The position numbers and the translations under genes were made by a program. This document shows positions 33,901-45,384 of a DNA stretch of 64,000 nucleotides, piece after piece; position 1 is the stretch's first letter, and each line of letters opens with the position of its first letter. This DNA is from Planoprotostelium fungivorum (Eukaryota; Evosea; Variosea; Cavosteliida; Cavosteliaceae): positions 1-64,000 of the forward strand of contig MDYQ01000108.1 in NCBI GenBank assembly GCA_003024175.1, written 5' to 3'. The notes below the pieces were generated by a model. It ran no database searches. It saw nothing but the letters and a program-made list of their open reading frames with translations, and was not told the DNA's origin.

Positions 33901-36686
33901 GCTGAGGTACATCCTCAACAGGAGGAAGAACGTAGAGGGACAGAACTATGACGATAAGATCGATATTTATTCCTTTGGTATCGTTCTGTGGCAACTCTTC
34001 CAGCGTGATTCACCCTTCCCCAACACCGCACCTCATCAGGTGTCCCTCTCTTTCATCTCGTCTCCTCTTTCATCTCGTCTCCTCTTTCATCTCGAATATC
34101 ATGATATTCTTGTTCTCATGATGTGGCGACTGACTTGGATTGCAGGTGGTGACGGGAGTATTACGTGACGAGATGGCCCCTTACTTTGGGGGAGAGAGCA
34201 TTCCTTACGTACTCTTCAGAGTCATCACCGCTTGCTGCTCTTTCTCCGCTTCGGTGATCATCTCTACACCTCTTTGGAGATTGACACACAACAGGATCGA
34301 CCAAACATCGAACAGATCAACAAGATCTTATCTCAGTCATCCGATGCACTCTTGCGTTACGCTTCCTCTCCACCGAAGACCGAAGACACCCATCGAGAGG
34401 ACAAGGAAGTAGAGGAGGAAGAAGAGGAAGAACTAGATCAAGAACAAATCGAACAAATGAGAAGAGAGAAACTCGCGCTCGTCGCAGAGAGAGTCAGAGA
34501 ACTGATGGGCAGCAACGTGATGAAGGAACAACTCAGTGCCATGAAGGTGATAGATTCACTGGCGGGATCCCCCACAGACAGTGACGTCATCACATCCCAC
34601 CGCATGGTGTCACTCATCATTCCCCTCCTCTCCACGGAAGACCTGAGACAGACCTCCGCTCTCAATCTACTGTACACTTTGGCCAACATCGGTGAGTGGT
34701 TCTCATCGAGGACCGTGGACTGAAGAGAACAGAGGAGGCACAGAAACAGATGAAGGAGGAGAGGATATTCGATGGTGTCATGAACGTGTTGGAATGGTCC
34801 CATGATAACGGAAGGGAGGACCACCAGATATTAGCCACGAAATTACTCAGCCGTCTCCTGAAGAATCAGAAGGACGTGGATGATTTCAAACAGACGACAC
34901 CGCAGTGTCTGGCTCCCCTCGTCATTCAATTGAGATCGGAGGACAACCTTCTTCAGATACAGACCGTGTGGGCCCTTGCCACACTCCTGGAAGACGGTGA
35001 GATGGAAGATTTGAAGAGAACTGAAGGGAGCAGAATGGTGTCAGAACACCTTCTTGGACGGAGGAGGTCTATCTCCCCTACTCAAATTGCTTCTCTCTCA
35101 GCACAGTGGATTGCAGATTCGAGTCTTGTACATCCTGGCCAAGTTGGTGTTCAACGGTGAGAGGAGAAGAGAGACGAGAGAATGACACCACATCAGAGAG
35201 AGCACAAGATCGTATCCTGAAGGCGGAAGTCATGCTGACTCGTTTCTTGGGACTGCTAGAATCCCCCAGTCGAGTTCGACAGCAGATGGCCATGAAGAAC
35301 ATCTTAGAGTTCGCAGAGAACGAGAGGATGAAGGAAGAGATGATCTCCATGGGCATCATCCAATCCATCTCTCAGCTCCTCACACGCTCTGCCAACAACA
35401 GCACCGACGCTGAAGCCCTCCTCGATGTGTTGAAGATCACAAAGGTCATGCTGAGAGACATGTCCGGTGAAGTGGCAGAGCAGTGCAGGGCGGTGGACAT
35501 GATGTCTCTCGTCATCAAACAATTTGGAGGGAAGTACCCCACAGAATCACTGGAGATCTTGTCCTTCTTTGCAGAGAACCCACAGGAGAGACACACTTTC
35601 ATTGCCACTGGATTCTTGGATCAGCTCATCAATGGTCTCATCCGTGAGAATGCTCTTCATCTGGGGAAATCTTTCGTCTGTGCTGCCCTGCAGTTCATCG
35701 AGCTCTTTGCTTTCGATGGTGAGTCCATGATGTTCTATTTCATCTCATCATCTCCTTATTTCATCTCATCATCTCCTTATTTCATCTCATCATCTCCTTA
35801 TTTCATCTCATCATCTCCTTATTTCATCTCATCATCTCCTTATTTCATCTCCCATGTGATGATTGCTGATGAACCGACAGAGCAAACGTGCTTCGAGCTG
35901 CGTAAAACAGAACAGAAGATGTTATGTTTTTTGAATCTGTCTCTGTCGTCCGATAGAGATGTTGTACAGAAGAGTTTGAGAATCTTATCAGAATTATTAC
36001 GCTACGGTGATTGCCTCGAACGAGGAGAGAAACTGAAATCCACAGATGACACAAAGAACACGGTCAAGGCTTACGGAGGGATCGTTCCTCTCATCAAATT
36101 GTTACCTATCGATCTCCTCTCCATCCGCGAATCTGCCGTCTTTGCCCTATCTTATCTATCTGATCGAGGTGATCTTTTCTCCTTCTTCATTCCACTCAAC
36201 AGACGACAGCGGAAGAGAGGAACATCATCCTGCAGAACGGTGGATTACCCGAATGTGTGAAGGTGTTGGTCTCCTTACGAAGCGAAGAAGCGGGAACGGA
36301 GGAGACGTGCAATAACATCCTCTTGCGATTGACGTGGATGTTTGCCAATTTCGCGCAGACACGTGAGCATTCGATCATCACGAAAGTTGATGTATCGAAC
36401 AGCCTCCGCTCAACCCGAGTTGATGAACACGGTTCTACCCTTGGCTTTACCCTATCTATTGAAGAACGATCAAGTCCTCCAATCTTTCATTCTCAAGATG
36501 CTCCTCATTCTGCTCCAAAACGGTGAGATGAAAGGAGAGTCTAATCGGACTGAACTCTCTATAGAAGATCACTTTCAGAGGATCACGGAATGTGGAATCC
36601 TCCAACTGCTGGACCAAGTGATCGGAACGTCACCCAACCCAACGATCGCGAGGGCGGCAACGAAGATCATCGGTCTCTTGAGATAA
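30972..36686 (+). CDS. LRR - pseudokinase - ARM repeat scaffold protein
   Basis: A large multi-exon protein. After a low-complexity head, leucine-rich repeats run from about 31230 to 31930 (LSRLKRMWLDNNLL, LVYLDLSDNRL, VLDLGNNAIDL). An acidic coiled-coil linker follows (32170-33150). The kinase-like domain spans 33200-34350: LGYGTSMNSRSW, VVVKKIDW, GIVHRSIKPRNVL, KLVDYGLA, VEYLAPEVL and IYSFGIVLWQLF. The catalytic Asp of HRD is Ser (codon 33722-33724) and DFG reads DYG, so I call it a pseudokinase. From 34380 to 36686 there are ARM/HEAT-type helical repeats ending IIGLLR. The intron near 33150-33191 joins LRR and kinase parts in phase, supporting one gene. A scaffold role in signalling is inferred. 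Confidence 0.75.
35738..35850 (+). repeat. 21-bp tandem repeat in an intron of the LRR-pseudokinase gene
   Basis: Five full copies of TTTCATCTCATCATCTCCTTA and one partial copy lie inside the predicted intron 35719-35880. The intron is 162 nt long (a multiple of three) and has no stop in the host frame, so a retained form would encode repeats of YFISSSP. Confidence 0.85.
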
Positions 36687-36722
36687 ATATGTTTATGTTT
36701 ACCCTTCTCTCACGTCGCTCTC

Positions 36723-38111
36723 TCACATCGTCAGACCGGGCTCAGCCACGTAGAAGAACTGTTTGATGACGCTACTGGTCTGGCCGTCTGAGGGCAAGAA
36801 ATAGACGAAAGGCTCGCCGTTCAGCTTGTCCTTGATGTTTTCCAACGCTTCAGCCAGACCACTGGTCTCCGGATCACTCTCAGCCGTGTTGATTTCGATG
36901 CCGATGACAGACTGTCCCACAAATTCGTTCGATGCGGCACGATGCTCCGCACCAAAGATTTCGATGGCGTTTCTCTTCTCTAATTTCACTTCTTTTGTCT
37001 GGTAGACCACTCCTTTCTGTCCATTTTGAGGGTGGTGTTCATTTCACGTTGGTACTCACTTGGATGCTGTGACAGAACCACAGGGCGGCTTCAGTCGATG
37101 TGGCCTTGAATAATGCGAATGCACTCTGTCGACAGAGATTCAGGATGGTCAAATCTTATTCTCTCACATGTGGATGAGGTCTGGTTCGGTTGATTCCGTA
37201 GGTGAGAGGAACGATGGAGGGGACGTCTTTCAGCAAGCTACCTTCTGTGTATGTGCCGAAAGAACCCTCAGGTGGAAGGTTTAGAAAAGGCTTGGGGATA
37301 TCATTCTGTGAATGATGAGGATCACGTTTACATACAGCTAGATCTTGAACTCACGTTAGAGATGAGACGGTATGATTCGCTGGAGTTATTGAAATCAAAC
37401 ACTGAACTCCAATCATTGTTGAATGGACTCAATTTGGCACTCCCAAAGAGTCCTATAAAGGTTCGATTGATTGCTTTCTTCAACCCTCTCACCCAGTAAC
37501 TCAGTGAAGTTGTATTGGAAGCAGCTAATCCTCAAATCCTTGGTCGTTTCCAGTGAGGGTTTGGTGAAGCAGAAGAGCATCATGTCGGTGTCAGTCAGGT
37601 CGCGTGTTCTTTCAGCTCTTCAGCTCTCCTGACGTTCACGTTCATCTCACCTCAACTGCTGACAAGCAACCACCACCCGACAAGCAGTTGATTCCCTCAA
37701 GAAGAAGCTGAATTCAATAAGCTTACACCTTGATTGAAAGGGGATACCTTCCATTGACGGGGCCGATGAAGAAGCGGCAGTTTTTGCAGCCATCGATACT
37801 GACCGTATCGGTGTGGTCGAAGACGAAGATATCACAATTCTAAATTTGAATTGGATGAAGGATCGGAAGCCATCGATGATGATCTCACCTCGCAGTCTTC
37901 CACAACAAATTGTTTTCCATTCAAGCTCCTTTGAGGAACCAATCAGTTCAACGAAAGGAGGGTGGACTCACCCAGGCTTCCGAACGATCGTTGCATCTTT
38001 CTGTTTAGTCACCTTGAAGTCCTCCGTGTTCGTCTTAACCTTTTTATCCCAAGAGTACTGCTTAGGCTCCTCCGCTTTTTTTGTTTCCTCCTTTGAAGAG
38101 GCGCAGCCCAT
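36723..38111 (-). CDS. RP2: RP2/XRP2 homolog, ARL3 GTPase-activating protein
   Basis: Stimulates GTP hydrolysis by the ciliary GTPase ARL3 and so releases lipidated cargo at the cilium base. The start at 38111 gives [11 protein letters not shown], a dual acylation signal as in human RP2. [11 protein letters not shown] follows, then the TBCC-like beta-helix: [29 protein letters not shown] and [23 protein letters not shown] is split by an intron (37600-37680) and keeps the arginine finger. Next is [12 protein letters not shown]. The C-terminal part (36723-37240) matches the NDK-like domain: [10 protein letters not shown], then [19 protein letters not shown]. At least seven short introns join in phase. 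The gene is convergent with the LRR gene (36 bp gap) and divergent to the TFIIS-M gene. Confidence 0.88.
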
Positions 38112-38242
38112 GGTGTCCACTTTTAGGGGCCAATCATTCAACTCATGGTTGTAGATGGATGAATTAACATAATTCAGCGGTTTTTCGTTTGAGACCTTCA
38201 CAGTTGTGATGAACACATTACCACACGAGACTTCAACGCAAA

Positions 38243-38799
38243 ATGAGCAACCAAGGTACCGTTCATTACGACCGATCGATTCATGAGCTGATGTATAGCT
38301 AAGATCTACGAGAGACGGCCAGAGCTAAATTCACAGAGGCCTTATCCTCACACGGAGACGCAACATTATCTGCCAGTCAACTGGGCCAGTTGTCTGCTGC
38401 CATAGAGGAGCATGTCTTCAATCATAATGGTGGCTTCTCCCACGGCTACACACAACAGTGCAGAAGTCTCATCTTCAATCTGAAGAATCCCCAAAACAAC
38501 CTCTATAGAAATCTTTTCAACGGTAGTGTCACCCCTGAACAGCTGTGCAACATGGATCACAACCAATTAGCTCCAGAGTCTGTCAGACACGAGAGAGAAC
38601 AAGAAGAGAAGGAGATCTTAGAACACGTGATCGATCGAACGCAGTCGTCATAGATCTCACACGAACATAGGTGGTCTTACCAGAGCACGATGAGATACTC
38701 GAGAACAGACGATATGTAGCTGGACAATGGATCAATACATCAGACGCCATGCAAGCAGACATTGGTTCCAGCTCAGATCAGCAATATGGTGAAATGTAA
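38243..38799 (+). CDS. Short protein with TFIIS central domain only
   Basis: Three exons encode about 155 residues. Start 38243 (MSNQ) is joined by a 43-nt intron to DLRETARAKFTEALSSHGD. The body matches the TFIIS M domain that docks on RNA polymerase II: helical IEEHVFNHNGG, SLIFNLKNPQNNLYRNLFNG, VTPEQLCNMDHNQLAPESV. The last exon ends DQQYGEM (stop 38797-38799). Neither the N-terminal LW/TFIIN domain nor the catalytic zinc ribbon with its DE pair is present, and the stop is clean. It cannot be a standard elongation factor. It may compete for polymerase or belong to a divergent M-domain family. Confidence 0.75.
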
Positions 38800-38905
38800 A
38801 TGAATTGCGTTACTCTCAAAACACTTTTCTTCATAATGATCGATGATGATCATCACCTCACGATAAATGATGATCATGATACAATCGACGCTCTCTTTTC
38901 ATCCT

Positions 38906-41900
38906 CTAAGTGGCATTTAATGAGGAACCATTCTTGGATGACCTCGCTCTGTAGAGCTGGACACCGATGAGATCTTGTGGGTCCACCGTCGATTTCGTAG
39001 CCGAGAGACATTTCGATACGAGAGACTCGATCTTTCCACTCTCTGTCAGTATGAACTTGCACGCCCCCTCTTCGTTCCTCTGATTCCCGCTGCACTTGCA
39101 CTGATATTCGATGCTCTCCATCTTCATTCCGAAACATCTACCACATCCATCAGTTCACCTTGTCAATCATCATCCATCATCATCACCTCGTCGCCCATTG
39201 TGAAATGTAAGCGGCAGTCATCACGCAGCAAGAAGGTCCGGACCACCTCGCAGCCGAGTTCTCCTGCCAACTGATAGGCTCGAAGCCACCCAGCATCTGT
39301 AGCTCCATCCTGACCTCCACCGTCTTGTTCTTCTTGTTGTAATCGAAGCTGAAATCCTTCGATATGGTGCATCTCCCCCAGTAGCTTCGGTTCAAGATCG
39401 CGGGCAGCATGTGGAATCTCTCGAGTAACTCTAAGCTCGAATTGATCTCGCCGGGAGATCGACTGGTGGGAACTGTCAATCCGATCCTCTCCTTATCGTT
39501 CTCGAATAAGATGGAATACTCGGTGGAAGCTAACGATCGACCGATGCTGTCTAACTGCATGGCCGCCTGCAGCTTACCCTGTACGATCGTCAGCGAACGG
39601 AAGATGTGAGGGATGTACCTGATCACCGAGCCTCTCGCAGATGGATGTGACGTAATCGGCGGAGAGGGAAGAAGAACGGAGGATGGCGTAACGATCTCGT
39701 GAGCCTTCGAAGGAGATCTTTCCCATCTTTGTCTCCAATCTCAACTTTGTGGGTACGTACAACTCTGCCCTTCCCACTGCGTTCTTGTACACTTGGTTCA
39801 TCTCGTCATTCCTCGTCATCGCAATCCTCTTATCCCTGAAGATCTTACTCTTCTTCTTCTTCTCTTTTCCTGTCCTATCGTTCAGTTTCACTTCTTCATA
39901 TCCGTGTGGAATGTATGGATACTGTGAGATGAAGGTGATGGATGTTCTTACGTTTGAGATCGATGGAAACGTCGTGTCTTGGGATATCCGTGATGTGCAT
40001 CGTTAAACCGTCGTGTTCCGTAGCTCTCTCTATGCTCTCTCTGTCGGATACAATGATACGCAATCGATTGTTTCCCTTCTTCTCTTCTGCACTGAAAAAT
40101 GGTGTCTCTGTGTGAATGTCAGAGACATCACCCTCGTTCATCTCCTCGATGATGTACACGCACCGTACGCTTCGGAAGCATATCCAGTTAAATAAGTTGT
40201 CGTGGTGGGTAAGTCGAATTCTGAATTAGAACCCTTGGTTCTGATGTTGTATTGAATCTTCATTCCATCTCCTCCTTCTCTCGTGATGTTCTCTAACGAT
40301 ACGACTCCCAATCCTACTTCACATCAACATCCATCGTCCTCTCTTCATTCTCGATCTCCTCTTCGATTCATTCTTGTCTCTATCTTCTCTTCGATTCATC
40401 CTTGTCTCTATCTTCTCACCTGTACAGGCTGTGTGAATCATTCCGAAAGCCAATTGCTCCATGGGTGAATGCAATCCCAGCTTCGATTTGAAGTATTTCG
40501 CATCGTTCAATCCCAAGAAATATCCAATCTGCGTCAACATGTTGGGATGCACGTCGTTATCATCCGAATTCCATTCTCTCAGTTGAGAATGCCTCACAAC
40601 GAGGTACCTGAGATATTCACCCTCCTTCTCTTCTCTTCTCTCACCTCTCTCCGGAGATCATCAAGGTTCCCTCTGTCATCTTCACGTCAGAGAAGAATTT
40701 GAAGGCAGATTGTTCCATGGTAGCGAACATGGGAGACAGGGGAGCTGGAGCTGCTACGGTTCGGAGGATGTAGGCGGTGGATCGTGACAGCTTCTTGATG
40801 TTACCATCCATCGAGGGACTGCTCATCATTCTGGGCGATTGAAACGGTGATGTACCCTTTCCTAGAGTCATTCTTCTCTTTGGAGAGGGGATGATGATGA
40901 TCTTGTCTTTCTCGTCGTCTAGATCGTCCAGAGTGGAGATGTCAGCCACCTCTGAATCTGCTACGGAGAACTCCTCTTCCGTCTGTTCTGGATTCAGTAT
41001 GATGATTTCTCGTTGGGTGTTTCAAACATCGATGGATGTGATGTCAAATCATCGATATGCTTCACCTCGGCGGAGACAGCCACAGATGCATTCGGATCGG
41101 GCTCCGATTGAAGAGACAACTCGTAGAGGTGATTCTCTTCCGTGATGATTTGGCTGCCAAGGACCAACTTGATGACTTCAGGTACCACAACGAGTTGGTA
41201 TGGATCTTTTTGGTACATCTGAATCTTCTCCAGAATCTTTCCCATGTGATGAATGACTTCATCGTTGACGTACGTCGTGTTCCCTGCCTTCTCGATGTAG
41301 ACGGGATTCTCCGCCAGAAAAGTCAAGTTACGTAAGAAGAGACCTGGTGGTGTGTCATGATATCGTGTGAGATGTCATAGAGTCTCACCCAGGTAAGGCA
41401 GTATGGGTGATTTCCTCGCTTCTAATTCTTTCTGATAGTTGACAAAATTCCTGGCTGGATTCATCAAGGATTCCATCTGCTGGAAATCTCTGAGGTGCTT
41501 CTCTCCGATGGAGGACCAAAGAGTCTTTAATCGATGTACGGTGTATGCACTCAACCCCGACAAGATGGCCAACACCCCGTTGAAATTATTCAGCGACTCG
41601 CATCTCTGTCGTCGTTTCAGTTCCCACCCCCTCCCATTTTTTCACCTTTGCGATCTCGATGAATTTCTCCAGCATGAGTTTCTGCTCGGCCTTGTTTCCG
41701 GCCCTCTTCAAGATCTCCGTGATGACCCATTTACTCAGGAAATTGAATCTCTGCACCATCCGATCGATGTTCTTGTATTCTCCCTTCGCATCCGCCGGTG
41801 CCTGTCTCAAATGAGTCCCAAATGTCTCATTCCACCCACCTTGGCCCATTTGATTCGAGTCATGAATTCCACGGGTGTGATACTGCAGAACATCTGAGAA

Positions 41901-43103
41901 TCATCCATGGTGATGGATGCAGCTATGATGCTCGCAGGAGTAGAGAGGATGTCTGTCACGGAGGAGATGTGATTCTCTACGTTCACGTCTCTTTCCGTTT
42001 CATTGGCGGGAACAGCGTGGGGAACCTCCTTCACCAAGGAAGATTTGCTCCTGGTCCTCAGCGTGTGGTTCACCTGTTTCTCCGAATTCTTCCGTGCGAA
42101 GAGTTTCTTGAGGGAGGTGAGTGATCCACTGCTCTGGATGATCGGATGATCGGAAGCATTCGAGTTGGAGCCGTTCATCTTCTTGATCTCGGAACGAGGC
42201 ATCATGGTCAGGCCGGGTCTCGAGGGAGCGTTGTTTGTGTTCTATTGAATGCATGAGATAGAAGGTGTTGTATCGTATCTCACCCTCAGAATGATCAATT
42301 TGATGTTGTTGACACGAGGTACGCCCAGGTCGACCACTTGGGATAGGATCATCTTTCGTTGTTGTTTCTTTGGAAAATCGAAGAGATCGAAATTTTGGAG
42401 CCACGTGATTAGAAAGGAAGAGGCTCTTTGTACGATCAGTTTCAGCATGGGATGTCTCTCACCTTTCTTTCTTGCTCTCGTTGTTCTGCTTGGTCGTGTC
42501 TCGAATGGCTCGTTGCCGGGGAGATAGATGGGTGACGGGTTGTAGTCTGTCGATCTCCTCGTTCTCTCTGTCCGTCTGTTGCAGATATTTGTAATAATCC
42601 ACCCAGATGGCAAAGAGATGCTTGGCACTGGTCCACTTTCGGTAGCAGACGAGAAACCACCACACTTCCTCTGCGAAGATTTTAATTGTGTTTTATTCTC
42701 TTAACTCACCTTGGGGTGCATTCGTGCCCAGGATGTGTTTGGTAACGTATCGAATCAGTGCTTCTGTTGGTGCATTCACGTCCTCTGGTGTTTGTATGTG
42801 TCCGGCTCTGAATAAGATGCGGTTAAGATGAGTTCGTATGTACGATCCCGTGGACGATGAACATCCTGAGACTCACCGTGGGGCCTCTGACTCTTCCTCT
42901 GAAGAAGTCGACTGCGGGTTCTTATTCATCTTTTCGTACAGTGCCTTGCGAAATACAGTGCTACTATCTCTTGTCATTCCTCTGAGAGCTCCATCCAGTG
43001 GCATCAACTCTGGTTTACTCGAGGGTGATTTGACCATTCCTCTCTGTGCATCCATCATGTCCTGATCCTCCATCAGAAAAACATTCGAGGACCATTCAAT
43101 CAT
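38906..43103 (-). CDS. RasGEF (CDC25-type) fused to C-terminal V4R-like modules
   Basis: Exchange factor for Ras/Rap-type GTPases. Start is 43103 (an internal Met near 43070 is possible). The RasGEF_N region has EALIRYVTKHILGTNAP and WWFLVCYRKWTSAKHLF (42600-42790). The catalytic domain (about 40990-41900) has ITPVEFMTRIKWAK, RFNFLSKWVITEILKRA, VLAILSGLSAYTVHRLK, PYLG and MYQKDPYQL. After a Ser-rich linker, in-phase introns near 40590-40640 and 40260-40420 continue into a C-terminal half. That half resembles two V4R (4-vinyl reductase-like) modules: IGYFLGLNDAKYF...TTTTYLTGYASEAYG, then DAGWLRAYQLAGELGCEVV with DCRLHF, and CKCSGN with EGACKFIL. V4R modules bind small hydrophobic ligands in bacteria. 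Ligand control of the GEF is inferred. Some exon joins around 39130-39250 are uncertain. Confidence 0.7.
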
Positions 43104-43272
43104 GTCTGAACGTGCTCACATCTCAAGATGAGCTATGGGGGCGGTTAGGTTTGCTGTAGAATAGTAGCGGTTAAAGTGTCAAGCCCGCTGTCAAATTGAA
43201 TTTTCGCAGTCTGCGATCTTTCTGCGGTAGCAAACTTTCCTCGAAGATTACTTCATCGCACATCGCCACCTC

Positions 43273-45333
43273 ATGTTGCGCTTGTTGTCCAGACGAACTC
43301 CTATTTCTTTCCAGAGCGACACACAAGTGAGTATTATCATTCGAATCATGTAGATCTCACCCACTTGTGTAATTATCAAATCACATCTGATGTGATTCAA
43401 GTGTCTTCATCTTCGACATAATCCGCCAGTACCTTCAAAATTATTGCACCGGTCCTTCTTCAAATCAAAATTGAACACCTTCTTTCAACCAACCCCCGCA
43501 AAGCCTCCTACACAAGTGAATCTCCTTCACATTTCTTCCATCATCACCCCTCATCTATTCCATGCCTTTTGTCCTGATGTTGAAGAAGTAAACAGACCGA
43601 CCTCGATCGCCGGCGAGATGCCTACACGGATCTATTATCACGATCCATGAGGGGAAGATTTCCCCCCTGGATCGACGAGAAGACAGAACTGCAGAGGATC
43701 GCCGTCCGCTCTGCCCTCGCCCCCCAATTTCCATTCGTCATGTCCGTCCTCTATGCCATCCTCGTTCTCGTTCAATTCACCATCGCCCTTGGATTCTCTG
43801 AGGTTGAACCGGAAGGTGAAGCGTCATCATGTTGGGACAGTGATTGAGACGCGTGACAGAATTGCCTGACATGGAGCGATGGTTGAACACAGACGAACAG
43901 TTTCCCACCATATGTGAGTGGATGCAAAGTCATTCATCACTGACAATATCAGACTCCTATGTGCCGAAGAGAATGATCGAGAACGGATTCCTCGAAGCTC
44001 TCCTCGCCGAAATCATCTCGACACACAAACGTGTCGTAGCGAATAAGATCAGGAACAAGAGAATCAAGATGCTGGATAGCACAGTCGATCCAGATGCAGT
44101 CCGATTGGCAAAAGCCATGGAGATTTTCTTTGGCATCTGTGATGATCGTGAGTCGATCAGATGAGATGATGTCGATCAGATGAGATGATGTCGTGTGAGA
44201 CTGATATGGATCAGGGGAGGTGCCTCGATACATCGGAGAGCATCTCGTGGAGAATGGAATGGCGAGAGATTTGCTTCGGATATTGTCGACAGAGAAAATG
44301 GATCTGAAACCGACAGCCTTGAAGATATACACGATCCGCCAATTGCTGAGAAACGGTGAGATTGAAAGAAGCATCAAGTCTGAAGGGAAATAGGAAAGTT
44401 GTTCGATGAACTCATGAGTCTACCCACTACACCTCTCTTCTTGGAGCGATACGCTTCTTTTGACATCAAAGTGTGTTCTGAGATCCATTCCATTTGGATC
44501 CATCTCATCTTGTTTCATTTGTGGAGAATGACTCCTTCAGGTTTCGATTCAGACGGATGTACTCGGAACAAAAGAACCTCTTTCCTTCGCCTGTTCCATC
44601 GCTCCGTTCCGTTGGATCATCCGGAGGATATTCTACGATAACATAGATCGCATGAGTGAGATACCCCTGACCCTTCGATTGCACTGACACAGAACAGACA
44701 TGAAAGATTATCCTAAAATTCTCTACGAAAAGACAGCCGCACGAATACCCTACAAATACGATCACATGGTGAGATGGTGAGAAGGAACGATCCACTGAGA
44801 TGAAACAGATGACCGTTCACACGTGCAAGCGTGAGAAGATGGGCTTCCTCAGGGAGCAGCTCTATCCTCTGTGGTTCCTGTTACCCTCCACCGTCCAATG
44901 GGCTACTCTGCGGACCATCCCGATTCTCCTCTACAAGGAACACAGGGGTCTCACTTGGAAGAATCGATTTGTCGTCTGGAAATCGTGAGACGATGACGAT
45001 AGAGGAAGAGGCTCACACGATCAGGTGCACCCTGCACACCCTCATCAACACGAGTGTCGTCTATCTCGCCGTCCTTCTCATTCAACAACCACCGAATATC
45101 CTGAGAGATTTCACCATCGACAGCCACGGTCTACAATGGACCGTGGATGTTTGTATCGGGGCGGCCGCTCTCACTTGGCTCGCAAAGTCCCCTCGTTCGT
45201 TCTACGTGTTTCCCGCCTTCATCTTGTGAGTTGCATCTTCTCTCCTCCCACTCACTCACGCAGAGCTGGGAATATGATGGCCGGTCCGCTAGAAGCGAAA
45301 ATCGAATTGGAACCCCGAAAGATAAAACCCTAA
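43273..45333 (+). CDS. Predicted mitochondrial membrane protein of unknown function
   Basis: The start at 43273 gives MLRLLSRRTPISFQS, an arginine-rich presequence continued over two short introns. A hydrophobic segment (FVMSVLYAILVLVQFTIAL, about 43730-43790) is followed by helical repeats (EDGFLEALLAEII-like and MARDLLRILS blocks). In the last exons come two more hydrophobic stretches (LWFLLPSTVQW and SVVYLAVLLIQQP, then VDVCIGAAALTWLA). It ends KIELEPRKIKP, stop 45331-45333. I recognise no family. Introns are regular and no frame is broken. It is convergent with the RFX gene (51 bp gap). Confidence 0.6.
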
Positions 45334-45384
45334 ATCCATGCGTACACTCGAATAGACTACGACATATCGATCTGTAGATTTGTA

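Noticed and set aside
37251-37499. Plus-strand 82-codon frame inside the RP2 locus
   Set aside because: It lies opposite RP2 exons that match the family with in-phase introns.
44150-44195. Two copies of a GTCGATCAGATGAGATGAT-like unit
   Set aside because: A simple two-copy duplication inside a short intron with no sign of function.
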